Assembly (NCBI GenBank): GCA_963513935.1
Contig: OY740767.1
Coordinates: 83,378,060-83,442,059, forward strand
Origin: Aphrophora alni
Taxonomy: Eukaryota; Arthropoda; Insecta; Hemiptera; Aphrophoridae
DNA: 64,000 nucleotides
Direction: 5' to 3'
The notes beneath the pieces were generated by a model. It had not been told where the DNA came from. It worked only from the letters and a program-made list of their open reading frames with translations, and ran no database searches. How positions within the stretch are numbered: the first letter of the stretch is position 1; each line of letters begins with the position of its first letter. Positions 1 to 12,009 of this stretch are shown piece after piece. A program made the position numbers and the translations under genes.

Positions 1-569
1 AATTTGTTTTGAAAAATTAACAGTTTAACTACATTAATTGTAATCATTGTATCAAATGTTTGGGATAGTTATTACTCTGTATCTATTTCGATATAATGTT
101 CTTCAAATATATTGAATTTTGATATTATGCCATTGATCGATTAAAATAATGGCCATTATTTAAATCAGATTTGACAATAAAAATTACTTTATTAAGTATG
201 TTCACTTATAAAATTGTCAAAATCTATTCTCGAATTTAGTCCTCGACTATATCTCTTTTGCTATTGAAATACCAAGATAAATCAAATTAAACGTTTTACT
301 AGGCATAAAATAATTAGGTAACCGGTAAAATAATGCAACAATATTAAATCAATAGCCTACTTTTTATTGAGAGTTGTATAATAAGAAATAAGGTACATAT
401 AAGTAACTCTAATAAAGAATCAAACTAGTTTAAAAAGTTAAAAAATCAGTAGAAAAAATGACATGTTAAAATAATTAACATATGTAAAATAAAAAGAAAA
501 AATCACACATAAGTAGTTGAAATTACAAATAAATTGATTCAAAAGTTTATGATCAGTGAGAAAAATGAC
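1..569. other. AT-rich intergenic or intronic sequence
   Basis: No open frame, inverted repeat or family resemblance was recognised. Two short direct repeats of the form atcagt(g)agaaaaaatgaca lie near 446 and 552, close to the left limit of the hAT fossil that follows. They could be remains of its subterminal sequence, but this is weak. Confidence 0.5.
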
Positions 570-589
570 AAGTTTTATTTTTAACAATC

Positions 590-1687
590 ATCTTAAAACT
601 TGGAGTGTAGTTTGTGCAGCTGATTCTCATTAATGTGTCGAGATGGTCATCTGTGAGACGGGATCTATAACGATTTTTAATAAAAGTTATTCGCACACAT
701 ATGTCGATCAAAACATAGTACACAGTTTGATGGCTAAAGTTTTCAATTCTGGATACTTTTTGTCACTGACATATTTGATCAAAATTGGTCGCATTCAAGA
801 GTGTCTGGAACTTTAGAAAAAAATGTCTTTTAGAACAAAATCTTCCTGGTACTCGATAAGTTCCATCTGCAGGGCAGCTTTGTTACTCTTGAAAATATCT
901 GACGCTTCACTGGTCCACACACCATTAGGTTTAAGTGAAAAACTGTTGTTTAACAGTTGCACAACATTTTCAATTTTGTTGAAATCTGTAAATCTTCTTT
1001 GAAATTATAATTTAAGTTTATTCATGAAATCAGTGAACTCAGTGATGTCAATGTCCTCATTGCTCTTACAAACAGATTTAAGGAGTGGAAAGTGCAGCAG
1101 TGCTCCACTGATATCTTCAGTGAAAGGTCGATCTTTTTAGAAAAACCTCTGATTTCAGAGAAAGGTTCACACACAAGTTTCCCTTTTCCTTGCAGTTTGA
1201 GATTTAAGAAATTTATATGCCGAAATATGTCTGTTAAAAAAGCTATGGAAGCCACGTTTTCTTTAGTGTCGAGGAAGCCTAAATGCTCCTTTGCTACTTC
1301 TTGATCACTACTTGAAAGAAATTCTGTAATGTCCTCCAATACCGCAAAAAATCGTTCTAACACCATGCCTTTGCTTAGCCATCTGACGTTGTTGTGGAGA
1401 AGCAAATCGTCAAACTGAGCATTGGTTTCTTCAAGAAATGATTTGAACTGGCGATGATTGAGAGATGATTTCGCACGTAAAAAGTTGATTATTTTGATAG
1501 CAGCTTGCATTATACTCTGCAGATTTGGATTCAGAGTGAAACACAAGACACTTTGGTGAATGACGCAATAGTATGAAATTAAATTTACATTGCATTTAGG
1601 GTCACTTCTAAGTCTCTGAACTAAGCCTTTCCTGCATCCTATCATTGCTGCTGCGCCGTCTGTGGTTACCGATATCACTTTTTTCAT
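590..1687 (-). pseudogene. hAT transposase, C-terminal two-thirds, frameshifted
   Basis: The open part (1022-1687, 221 codons) contains the hAT catalytic-core signature TTDGAAAMIGCRKG near residues 8-21. It is followed by the CVIHQ block (residues 41-45) and the VRWLSKG block at about residues 101-107, all typical of the RNase H-like fold of the GTF2IRD2/ZBED hAT group. Downstream, out of frame at about 590-1000, pieces of the C-terminal dimerisation domain remain, including a stretch resembling YRSRLTDDHL near 640. Several frameshifts and stops separate these blocks. The enzyme would cut and rejoin transposon ends. No start codon or N-terminal DNA-binding domain remains. The family is confident, the exact subfamily is not. 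Confidence 0.8.
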
Positions 1688-1850
1688 ATCTAATTTGGTT
1701 ACACTGCTGGTGTTTATTTATCGTTTCGGTTGTTTAATAATTTGCTTTTATTTAGAGTTTAGAGGGTTTCTTATGGGTTTTTTTGTTTTAGGATTTATTT
1801 TATTTTTTTCGTTGATCTGTATGTCATCGCGGTCCGCACAAAACTAGCCG

Positions 1851-1870
1851 GCGGTCCGGATCCGGACCGC
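1851..1870. repeat. Perfect 20-bp palindrome inside the hAT terminus
   Basis: The sequence GCGGTCCGGATCCGGACCGC equals its own reverse complement. It lies 23 bp inside the hAT end, and GCGGTCCG occurs again in both orientations within 1829-1877. Repeated subterminal motifs of this kind are known transposase-binding sites in hAT elements. That role is an inference here. Confidence 0.9.
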
Positions 1871-1893
1871 GGTCCGCAATTTGGTGACCACTG

Positions 1894-2945
1894 ATATAAA
1901 GTATGAGGCAACATTCATACCAAGCAGATATGATAAGACAACCTCCTTTTACAGGTGAAGCAGGAAATAAAAAAATCAACTATGATTGCGTAGTAACATA
2001 ATTGATAAGTAATTATAATTGTTCCGAAAAGAAAAAATAGTTATTTTATTACATAGGGCCAGAAACTTACACAATTAATTGTAAAACTATTTTAAAAAAT
2101 ATGTCCAAATAGCATATAAACCAATAACTAGTTAGAAGTAAAATTTAATTCCAATATTGACAAAAGTGGTATATATTACAAACCTGGCGTGTGTGAACCT
2201 TGTAATATAGTTTATCGTCATAACAAATTGGTTTATTATCAAATAAAATTATGTTTGATTTTCTTATCGTTATTCATTTCAAAACATTGTTTTTTTTTTT
2301 TTTTGTTTTTTTACATACATTATGATGAGTATTATTTAGCGGTGAACTTGTACTTTGTATTTGTTATTTTATCAAAATATGAAATGTTTTGTCAAAAACA
2401 CTATATTTAGTTTTCAATTTGGTTTCGGCAACTATTATTGCAACATTTCACAGTAGTTTGTAATCAAAATGACCTCCTATTTTTATAATATATAAGTGAA
2501 AGTTGTATGCTTCTAGTTTCAGGGTGTCTTTCTAGATATATAGAAATTTTATTTTATTTTTAAGCCAACATTTCTCAGTGACCTATTTTGATAAAATTGC
2601 TGCTTTATTTTTGGTTTTTATAAGAATTTGATGTAAATTTTAATTTAAAACATTTTCTAAAACAAAAGTGATACATATATCATGTAACTTCGGTATATAT
2701 AAAATGATGTATAAATCCTACAATACGATTCATATAGAGCATTTGGTTAACGTTACCAAAGCACAAAGCCACTGTAAAATTGGATCAACCAGAAAAATCA
2801 AACTTTGCATGCGATATTCTTAATTCAGGGAACACTTTTAATGTAATAAACGAGACGATTCAAATTTTGAAGAAACAAAGATGGTTGAAATATGATATGT
2901 TTGGGACAATCTGCAAATAAATAAATAAAAATCATCTTAATAATA
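1894..2945. other. AT-rich sequence without recognisable features
   Basis: No coding similarity was seen. It contains a poly-T run at about 2290-2302 and nothing that looks like an exon with splice sites. Confidence 0.5.
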
Positions 2946-3900
2946 CAGTAGGACCTTGATAATCTGGCAACTTAGGATATCGGTAATGCCATATTATCAA
3001 GGTATTACTTTAAAACCTAATGAAAATGGTAAAAGAACATAAAAACTACATTTAAAAGTATAGTACTGTATATACATGTAGTGTAATTACTTTATTACTG
3101 TATTTAACTTACTTCTTTATTACAGTACAATAATTTTTAAATTATTGTATAGTCTGAATTGTAATAGCACATGATGATGATGACCCAATTGATCATAAAG
3201 CTCCAGCATCTGATGATGAAGCCCTCTTAAACATTGTAGAGATGTCAACTTTGTTCTTAGACTGTGCAGTCTTTTTAAAAAAACTCATTTTGGAGTATGT
3301 GAAGCTCCATTACTTTTGCAATGTTGTAGGGCTTATTACTTTCTAAAATTTTATAAAGTTTTAAAAGTATCTACAGCTTCATCACCAAGTGATGTGGGTT
3401 GATGTATCATACTCCTTCTTCTTCCTTATTACTCTCAATTTTGTGTATGTCTTGTGGATTTAGCACATTTTGTACAATAACCTCATCTCTCAATTCTTCC
3501 TCAATAGGTTCCTCTATGTCGAACACTTGGCCATGATATAATTTCATCTTCTAAAAGTCGTTTTAGAGGATATTGGACACAGTAACCCTTGTAATTGTAT
3601 CTAAAATTTGTGAGGCCATTAACTGTAGTCTCATCAACAAAAAAATTTTTCCCTTGACTTTGGACCACAATGTTCACCACTCTCTCTAAAGATTACACTA
3701 GGCCAAGCAATAGCAACTGCAGAAATGGCGTCTTTTTATGTCGAATTTTCATTAAAAGCTTTTCACATTACAGTTAGGGTCTAGTACTCTTTGAACAAAC
3801 AAGCTCCTGTATGTATACTTAAAATTTTTGGTGACTTCTTGGTTTGTAGGCTAAATTAATGGTGTAACATTCGGTGGCAGATATCTTGTAATAATAATAA
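2946..3900 (-). mobile_element. Tigger/pogo (jerky-like) element, 3'-truncated fossil
   Basis: It starts at a TA with CAGTAGGACCTTGATAATCT, a typical Tigger/pogo terminus. Just inside, the first 20 bp recur inverted (CCTTGATAAT near 2952 and ATTATCAAGG near 2993), forming a small fold-back. Transposase coding remains lie on the minus strand. The high-coordinate terminus is missing, so this is a truncated copy. Confidence 0.75.
3140..3890 (-). pseudogene. Tigger/jerky-like transposase, C-terminal DDE fragment
   Basis: Reading the minus strand from about 3890, one finds PPNVTPLI followed by a PTNQEVTKNF-like stretch. This is the block that carries the third catalytic acidic residue in pogo/Tigger enzymes (normally PMDQGV), and here the aspartate has been replaced. 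Then come LFVQRVLDPNCNV and AISAVAIAW-like blocks typical of the region after the DDE domain, and an acidic tail. Stops and frameshifts interrupt every block. There is no N-terminal HTH. It is a non-functional relic. Confidence 0.65.
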
Positions 3901-4929
3901 TTATAGATCAAATTGTTCAAATAAATTAATATTCTTTTTCTTATTGGGTGAATATTTTTTGAACACAAATAAAAGTTAAAATTATTTTTTTACAAATTTA
4001 TTTTGGTTCAGAATTCAAAACAGGTATATTAGTAAATAAATAGACACCTCCCATTACAATATGTTTCTACTAAGGAATGTGATCGACTCATGCAATGGAT
4101 CAGTATGAAGTTTTTATGTTTGTTTTTGTCATCAGATTAGGCCTACCTGGAAATTTTCCAGTGCCATAAATCACGGCCAAAGAAGGGATTACTCCTAGCC
4201 GCCAAACAACCTCAAAACCAACTAACATTCAGTTTTATTTAGTAACTAGTGTTAAAAGCTTATTAATGTTAAAACAATTAAAGGTTTATTAGTTTAAGAG
4301 TAACTATGAGGTTAAAGTTTTCCATGTTATTAATCCTAAGTAAATTATTATTATTATTAGTGGATCCATTAAGCTACTCTAGGAATAATGTTTTATCGCT
4401 AGATTAGAACTGATTATTGTATGTAGTATATATAAAAGGGAACACTGGTTATCCAAATTGTAAAATAGTGTGTTGTCTACTTTTCATAAATAAATAATTT
4501 TACTAAAATTTAATGAGAAAGAATCAACAAATGGCCCCTTATGGAAAGGCTACATTTTCATAAATAATTATTACAAAACAATAACAAACATATCTTTATT
4601 TAACCCATAAACATAATAACAATAAAAGGAATAAATAAAACTACAGACATTATTTAAAAAAATATATATATATACATATATCTCATTGCTTAAAAAATTA
4701 TATATAATTATGGCACATGTTTTAAGTCACTGTATAAGATATTATAGAAGATAAGACTAAGATACATTGCAATAAATATGGCACAAACAATATTATTCAA
4801 AATATACCGGTAACATATATAGAAGATATGGGACATTTCTTACAATTAATTATGCTATGTAAATATAAACTATAAATTTTAAAAATGAATTTAGATAACA
4901 TACTGTAAAAATACTACTTAGTGTTTAGT
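3901..4929. other. AT-rich sequence, no gene recognised
   Basis: Apart from short TA-rich stretches (around 4660-4680) and direct poly-A/T runs, nothing recognisable was seen. Confidence 0.45.
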
Positions 4930-5335
4930 TTTAAATAAGAAAAAACTTTATTGAATCTTAACTGCGAGCTGAATTCATTGATATATTTGCAAAGTGAAGT
5001 TTCTCTTTCATCTTTCTTTGTATCAAACACTATAACTAATGTTACTTTTAGGTCAAGACTGCTCAGAAAGTATGTGCTTTGATCCTGAAACAAATATTTT
5101 TATTGCTATAAGTTGTACAGAAACTTGTTGTTCAACTAACACATTTCAACCAAACTTTTGATTTGTGTTGGTTTTCTGTTGAACATTGAGTTAATTAGAA
5201 TCTTTTAATTTTCTCTCAAAATATCTAGGGTATTTTGTACAGGCAGGTTAGTGTATAGATTTACTATGTCAAATGAAATGAGTTTGTGCCTGTGAGAGAG
5301 ACGCCCAAATGTTTTGTTTTATTTACAAAATCTAT
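4930..5335 (-). pseudogene. Penelope-like reverse transcriptase fragment, minus strand
   Basis: Translating the minus strand from about 5335 gives a block resembling ISFDIVNLYTNLPVQNTLDI, the early RT motif shared by PLE reverse transcriptases, followed by degenerate downstream sequence with many stops. It points away from the plus-strand PLE fragment that starts at 5420, so the two form a head-to-head pair. PLE insertions often leave inverted partial copies, so this may be one event. It is not functional. Confidence 0.6.
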
Positions 5336-5419
5336 GCTACTTGAAACACTGTAATTATTTTTTTAAACAATATTATTTTTATTACTTGTTCCAACTTTTT
5401 TTTCCTATTCTGTAACCTG

Positions 5420-6240
5420 GTGCAGTGGTGCACATTAATTAATGGTCTAATTGGGTTATCTTTTTATACAATAGAAACTGAATTAGACAGTAAACTAAAC
5501 CTTATAGGTTTAACCATAATTAAATTGTCAGATAAGTTCAACTATAAAATTTGCATAAAACCAACTACTACAGATACTATACATGCACATTCACATCACT
5601 CAATTTCCCAAAAAATGTCAGCATACAATAGTTTATCCACCCCCTTCTCAGCATACCGATGAATACACAGGACTTCCACAAAGAATTAAACATCATAAAA
5701 TATATAGCACGTGCAAATGGACGCCACAGCTCTATGATATACAAATTACTTTATAAACAAAAGAAAAACAAACAAAACCCCATCCCATGCTTGAAAGTAG
5801 AAATTAACAAATTTGTTTCCGTCAAATACTCCAATATTGTTCCCAAAATGTTAAAATAAATACATTTGAAAAACATAAAATAAACATCACTTTTGTATCA
5901 ACTACAGTGTTCAGAGGATATTGACACAAACAATTGAGGCCGACAGACAGGAAGTCAGGTGTTTACAGAATTCACTGCAATAATTGGAAAAAGTTTTATG
6001 TTGGACAGACAGGTAGAACATTTAAAGACCAATTTAAAGAACACTTGCCTCACAATAACATGCGTAAGACGAATTCAAACTTTGCTCCAACATTCATTTA
6101 ATAGGTTCTAATAATTCATACACAAATTCCAACACAAATTTGACCCTCCTTCATATTTGAAAAAAGGGAAGACTTATGAATGCTATTAAAGAATTTTAAA
6201 TTTATAAAAAATAATCTGACTATATTTATCGATCAGCTGT
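5420..6240 (+). pseudogene. Penelope-like element: RT C-terminus plus GIY-YIG endonuclease remnant
   Basis: The frame at 5420-5662 contains GLTIIKLSDKFNYKICIKPT and HHSISQKMSAYNS, the conserved end of the PLE reverse transcriptase. The next frame (5659-5857) continues with MNTQDFHKELNIIKYIA, the linker to the endonuclease. At about 5955-6110 a third frame carries YRIHCNNWKKFYVGQTGRTF and FKEHL, the core of the GIY-YIG nuclease. At least two frameshifts and a stop break the gene. In intact elements RT and the nuclease act together in target-primed insertion. The 3' end is marked by the hammerhead-like motif at 6474. Confidence 0.8.
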
Positions 6241-6473
6241 TATATCAGAGTAATGACCTGTATGACACACCCCTTAACTATCATGCAAAATTAGTTTTTT
6301 AGCTATATACAAATTTATAATAAGTAGTATACCATTGACCATGTGACGGTGTACACTGAATACAATTGTCCAACACTAACAAATTTTAAAATATTTTTAA
6401 AGTATAGGTGTTGTGTATTTTAGTGCTTTAATGTTGTGATTTAGTGTATTTATGTGTACATAACAAAGTGAAA

Positions 6474-6520
6474 AACTTGATAATCGGATTATGGTCCCGA
6501 AACGTGTTAAAACCAAAATT
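6474..6520 (+). ncRNA. Degenerate hammerhead-ribozyme-like motif at a PLE 3' end
   Basis: The segment reads CTTGATAATCGG, a loop, GTCCCGAAACGTGTTA. It matches the layout of hammerhead motifs described in PLEs (CUGANGA, stem II, GAA, a 2-bp stem III A-C/G-U, then the cleavage position), but the core CUGANGA has become UUGAUAA. It is probably inactive. It lies about 240 bp downstream of the PLE coding remnant, where the PLE terminal repeat should be. Confidence 0.5.
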
Positions 6521-7365
6521 CATTGTAACCAAAAGGTCATATGACAGATTAATTACAGGTAATATTTACTATTAATATTATCATATATCTTATTTCAATA
6601 TTTGATGTGACTGGATACCAAATATCATGAAACTAAAAATATATTTTCTATTACTCAAAAAGTGGAATTAAATGATATTAGGGCCTACTAATATAATAAC
6701 CCACTAAGTTATGTTAAACTCAGTAAGAAAGAACAAACCTTTTTTGTGTATTTATAACCTTAATGACATTTTTGTTTTTAATAACCAACAATTAATTATA
6801 TAAATTCAACAACAATATAATAATGAGTCTTTTCTAAGCAGTGTTTCCACAGAATGGAAGCCATACATTTCCCACATTTTCCTCGATTCAAAAAATATCT
6901 GCCTAGGAATAGTACCGGTATGTTTTAATTTGTGTACAGATTTTAGAGTAATACATAACACAGCCTAAACATTCCATTAGCTGCAATGTTTACATATTTA
7001 AACAAAAAATATTTACATTTCCTCCACAAAAGCATAAACAAAAATTATTGTAAATTTAAACTTCCTTTTAAAGCATCATGAAAAATAATATACTTGTAAC
7101 AACATTAATCCACTTTCAATTATAATTTTTAAAGCTTCCGATATTACCATTAAATCTTATTTTCCAACTATTTATTGTTGGTATGGTACATTATAATTAT
7201 TTAACGAGAGTGTCTATTTTCCATCAATTATAGCTACTTTGCCTTTCTCACTACACTGGTTTCTCCGTATTACCCATTTTAAAACAAAAAAAGACATTAT
7301 ACTCATCATTATATAATCTAAAATTTATCGGAAGTTTTAAAAAACTTGAGTTTGATAACAACTTG
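6521..7365. other. AT-rich sequence, nothing recognised
   Basis: No coding similarity, repeats or RNA gene were seen up to the piggyBac TTAA target site. Confidence 0.45.
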
Positions 7366-8782
7366 TTAACCCATTGGCAAGTATGGCCGCACCGTATGCG
7401 TGAGCGGGCGGCCGGGCCCGTAGCGGTAATCCCGACACATATGCGGGAGCAACTTCGGCAGTGAACAGTAATCACGATAACGCTGCGAGAGTTATTATTT
7501 TTAAAGCAGGATTGCTCTGCACTCTATCGGGAACAGTTGGGAACTATTAGTTTTAACTTTACTCGTTAGAATGCATCGCAACATTTCTAGAAGCTGCTTG
7601 CTTAGCAACTGTTTTGCCGATTGTTTTTGTGTGTTTGTTATTGAGTGAAGTTTTGTTCTTATGTTATTACCGGCAGTCAGCAGCAGTTTATTTATTGTTT
7701 TTAACTTTTTATGTGCTTTGTTCGTGAATGTGTGTTTTGTATTGATGTGTTGTAAATAAGTATAAAATGGGTTCTAAAGAATTTTCGAAGGAAACATTGG
7801 AAATATATATGAATAATGAAAGTGAATGTGAGGAGAGTGACAGTGATCTTAGTGATGAAGGTGAAGATTTTGGATGGGTGGATGATAGTTTTGAGGCAAA
7901 TATTGGGCTTCCAGAAACCAGTAAGTCTTCTTTATTACGTTCAACGATAGCGCACGTAAATCCAGCAAGTGGTACAAGAAGCTGTTTTTCCACTTCCTGG
8001 ATATTACTGTCCTGAATTCATTTATATTATTCAAACTGAAAACAGGACAAAGCATCAAACTAGGGGAATTTCGCCTCAACTTGATTCGTCAGCTTCTAGA
8101 AGAATTCACTCCAGCAAGAGCCAGCTCGGCAGGAGGTCGTCGGTCCAAGGATCCAGCCAGCACCTTTGCGACTAACAGCACAACATTTCCCGGACTTCAT
8201 CCCAGCAACAGACAAGAAAGTGAAACCTCGTCGGGCCTGCCATGTGTGCAGGTGGACTTCAGCTGGAGCGCAGCGACGAAAGGAAACCACCTGGATGTGC
8301 CGGGAGTGTGACGTGCCGCTATGTGTCCCTGAGTGCTTCCGTACCTACCATACGAAGACCAACTTTTAAAGTTAGATTACCTATGTCTGTTGGTTTTTAT
8401 GTTTCAAATAAGGTCTAGGGCCTACAAAATTATAATATTAAATTTTTAATTTTTTAATCATTTTTTATATTTTTATGTTAATTAGTATAAAATGTTAATG
8501 TAGGAGATTACCTATATTTGTTTCTTTTTATGTTTCAGTAATGTTTCTATGTTTCTACAATAATATAAAATTAAATTAAATTTTTTTTTTTTAATTAAAA
8601 TTTTTTTTTGAATTTTGTTGTTTTTTTGTTAATAAATATAAAATACGAATTAATGTATTTATTATTCACTTTTTTTAAATAATTAACCAAATGCAACAAA
8701 AAAAATTAAAATTTGTGAGAAAAAAAAACTCACTTTTATAGTCCTTCATACACCTTCGGAAACTCACCAACCAAAGGGTTAA
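7366..8782 (+). mobile_element. Internally deleted piggyBac element, TTAA to TTAA
   Basis: TTAA target sites lie at 7366-7369 and 8779-8782, immediately followed by CCCATTGG at the left and preceded by CCAAAGGG at the right. These are short imperfect inverted termini (CCC[AT]TTGG) as in piggyBac elements. The element between is 1409 bp. It keeps the 5' end of the transposase ORF and its C-terminal cysteine-rich domain but lacks the whole DDE core, so it could only move with an enzyme supplied in trans. The subterminal GC-rich stretch at 7385-7445 contrasts with the AT-rich surroundings. Confidence 0.85.
7767..8368 (+). pseudogene. piggyBac transposase with catalytic core deleted
   Basis: The ATG at 7767 opens an acidic N-terminus (Glu/Asp/Ser-rich, residues 1-50) typical of piggyBac transposases. 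The sequence then jumps at about 7990-8040 to the end of the protein. EFRLNLIRQLLEEF at about 8066-8107 is the last helix of the core. In another frame (8166-8366), RLTAQHFPDFIPATDKK is followed by a cysteine-rich finger with CHVC, CREC and C-x5-YH spacings. No catalytic aspartate region is present, and the two C-terminal pieces are separated by a frameshift near 8160. A functional transposase is about 550-600 residues, and less than a third survives here. Confidence 0.8.
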
Positions 8783-10290
8783 AAGGCTTTACAAAAGTTC
8801 GAGCTCGATTAAAGCTCAAGCTTATTAAAACGCTCACATGCTTGTAAAAAACTCTAATTTGGTAAAATCTTGAGCTCGGTAAAAGCTTAAATGTAAATGC
8901 AACTTAGTCAATGTGTACAACACTACTCCAGAAACTATGATACAATTTAAGGATAAGAATGGTGAAATTAAATTACTATGAATCGATCTTAGGAGAACCG
9001 ATCGATTAAGAATCCTAGAAAATCATATAAAACATACAACAATGTTTGATAATTTCAAATGAATTTTTGTATAGTAGTTATGAAAGGCAAAGAATAAATG
9101 GTTAGTTAAAACTGAACATTTGTTAACCACTAGTTCGTTATGGAAAACAAATTGAATTTATGAGTATTGTGTACAATTTATTTTTACTGTGATGGATAAC
9201 ACAATAATAGTAGACTTGTGGAGAAACTGACACTTACAGTCAAGGTTAAAATTATAAAATAAAAACAGAGTTCTGCCTTCTTTTTTCCCACCCTACACTT
9301 AGGAAAATGAATATCGCCGAAGTCTAAATGAAACAGCTGAGAACTACCAACTGGTTACATAGTTGATGTCTGAATCCTGGACAACATGCAATATTCATGA
9401 TGTGTGTTATTTTATTGTTAAATTAATTATTTTTTAATGAATGTTTATTTTTAATTTTCCGGTTCCATGGCAATTTCGCATAATTCTTGATTTACATGGT
9501 CTGTGGACACCCTACTCACAAATGATTGAAATAAAACAATTGTATCCAAAGAGATATAAAATTCGTATACCATTGAATATATTTACAACAATTTTCTCAG
9601 TTTTAATATGTAGCCTTAGTACAATTTTTGAGTAATATAAGTAGTTTATTTGTTATTAGCAAAACACTAAGTGATTGTTTATTTGATTAGTAAGTTGACA
9701 TATATCATTTTTAATCATAAGAGCAATAAATAAATTTTAAAATCCAGTGTAAACAATTATGAAATTTCAGAGGGGTTTTTCTAAAGAAATGAAGTAAATT
9801 TCATAAACTTTCAAAAGGTTTATTTTTTAATAAAACTATTTTTCAAGATATTTGTAAAATGATATATCTTTTCAGTGTTTACCTCCAGTTTCACCCTATG
9901 TAGCACAAAAAGGGTTAAAAAAACTTGATTGCAAAACTTAAATGAATGACCAGTATATAAAAAAAATGTAATTTTCATTCACTCCAGTTTGTTTGTTGTG
10001 ATTTATGTTTCCTGACAGTCAAAAATTAATTAGTTTTTTTTTTTTTTATCTAATTAAAAATAATCATAAATAAGAGTTTTTAAAAAATTTAGATCGGTCT
10101 AACCAGTTCGAAGTGCCAATTTTGGTACAAATTAGTACCAATGTAGTTGAAAAATGAATCAAACAATATTAACAAAGTTTTATATAGGTACATATATAAC
10201 AAAAAATTATATATAATTTGTTTAGGTAATTTTAAAATTGAAATTTTGGACAAAATTTATATTTACTGAAAACAGTAAACAGCTTTTGCA
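8783..10290. other. AT-rich sequence, no gene recognised
   Basis: No open frame with family resemblance was found. The 64-codon frame at 9441-9635 shows no domain and no splice context. A poly-T run lies at about 10034-10048. Confidence 0.45.
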
Positions 10291-10299
10291 TTATGTAAC

Positions 10300-12007
10300 C
10301 CACCTGATGCATGGTTTCCTTTATTTCCATTATTGCGTCCCCTCTCTTGGCCCTATCCCTTTTTAAACTCTGCACAGAATTTACATTTGTCACTAGTATC
10401 AAGATTATTGCGAAAATTCATCATCTTCTAAGTGAGGATTGGTGACCAAATCAGCAATAGTGTCGTCTGTTAACTCAAATTGTAGGTCTCCATCAAACCA
10501 TTAGTCATTAGTGGATATCGTCATTGTTAACTGGCCCAAAAACAGGAAGTTGATTAGCAAGCCTTACAAGTTCAGTAACATCATTTTCTGATCCATTCAT
10601 TGCTGTCACTGTGTTCAAATTTTCATAATCAAAAATGTTTTCTCTAAGATTTTTATAGTGTTGAATTTTAAGTCATCCCAAGCCATACCAATCCAGTAAA
10701 CAACATTTTCAATTGTAACTGCTCTGAGAGCATTCATAGCAGTCGTTCCTTCATATGACATTGCCATTAACACCTACAGGAGTCTCCTACAATAATTCAT
10801 TGTAACCGTTTCCAGACCTCCCTAATCAAGGGGTTGAATCAACGATGTGACATTTGGTGGGAAAAATAAAGTTTTTATGTCACCGCTTAAAAGTTCATTA
10901 ACGTCTGAATGAGAGGAGGCATTGTCCAATGCCTAATAATAAAAATAATAAAATTGGTTTTTGACGCTTGAAAAACCAATCTTTAAAAATGATTAAATCC
11001 ATCCATGTGTTTTTTGGTTTGTGTACAATGTAGGTAAACACTTCATATTCAAGTTTTTGAAGACCCTTGTACTTTTAAATATTCTTATCAGTAAGGGTTT
11101 TTAGATTGGGGAACCGGAAGCATTGCAGCATGCTAGAATCAAATCGTCACTTTTTCTTTTCTTTTTTAAAAAAAAACGGGCAGATTTCTCATCTTGTGAT
11201 GCAACGCTTTTGTCAGCAACATTTTGTAATTAAGCCCTGTCTCGTCACCATTGAAAAACTGACCAGAGATAAGTCCAGACTGTAAAATGAAATCCTTGAA
11301 TTTTGTTTGAAAATCAGTAACCTTGCTTGAATTCGCAGAAAGTCTCTCATCAGCGATTTTCAGTTATCTTATAACGTACTTCTTCTTCCAACTATAAATC
11401 TACCCATTGCTAGCCGTTAAAACTTTCTTCTTCATTCAAAACTTCTTATGCAATTCTAGGGCTTTAGTTTGTTGCATAGAGCTACTTACTGGATATCTCA
11501 ACCCTCGCAGCTGAGATAACCAGACAAACAAAGCCTAGGTTGTGTGTTCATATTTCCTTTCTTCATAGATTTTCTTGCTAAACCACTACCCCTATTAGCA
11601 CTTTTATTAATCCACTTTTCATTGTTGTTTTGTTTCTGTTTCCAATCACCCACTGTCACTTTTCCTACACCCAAATCAGTAGCAACTTTTTTAATAGATT
11701 CTCTATTATCTACCCTCTTCATATCATTAAACTTTGTTTCTAACGAAACAACAATTCTTTTACGTTTATTACTAATTCTCAAAACATCTACAAAGCGAAT
11801 CACAACTGAAAACAAACCTCCTGGCACGGATTATAAATTCAAACAGACAGTCACTATACAGCGAACAAGAAGTTGAACTCGTGTTTCAATGTCAAATGAC
11901 ACAATGTCAAATGACCGGATCCGAAGGCTCCCGAAGGTCAGGTTGAGTGCATCAGTTCAACTGCCTCGGTTAACACAGAGCCGCGGATAACTGGTGCATG
12001 TCTACTA
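10300..12007 (-). mobile_element. Tigger/pogo (jerky-like) element fossil
   Basis: The high-coordinate end, read on the minus strand from 12007, is TAGTAGACATGCACCAGTTA next to a TA. This is a slightly mutated CAGTAGAC-type Tigger terminus. The transposase follows on the minus strand. The low-coordinate end was not located with confidence; a possible CAGTAAAC lies near 10272. Coding remains end near 10310. Confidence 0.7.
10320..11827 (-). pseudogene. Tigger/jerky-like transposase, heavily mutated
   Basis: The N-terminal part is still open at 11498-11827. From residue 20 it reads NKRKRIVVSLETKFND, then RVDNRESIKKVATDLGVGK and TVGDWKQ, the psq/CENP-B-type helix-turn-helix that binds the element ends. 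Further down, about 11230, the minus strand gives SGQFFNGDETGL, the block with the first catalytic aspartate of the DDE domain. Around 10620-10800 lie fragments of the region after the third acidic residue, and near 10430-10500 an acidic C-terminus. Stops are dense in between. It is a dead copy, more eroded than the one at 38.2 kb. Confidence 0.7.
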
Positions 12008-12009
12008 TA

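Larger units (their letters stand above)
575..1893 (-). mobile_element. hAT DNA transposon fossil (GTF2IRD2/ZBED-like group)
   Basis: The high-coordinate end is a good hAT terminus: read on the minus strand it begins CAGTGGTCACCAAATTGCGG at 1893 and runs into a GC-rich palindromic subterminal region. The transposase body follows on the same strand. Between the terminus and the first recognisable codons (about 1690-1840) there is only AT-rich sequence, so the N-terminal BED/zinc-finger half has been deleted. The opposite terminus was not found, so the left boundary is set by the end of the coding similarity. The element is dead. Confidence 0.75.

Noticed and set aside
9441..9635. 64-codon plus-strand frame with a hydrophobic end
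   Set aside because: No recognisable family, no splice sites and AT-rich codon use typical of chance frames.
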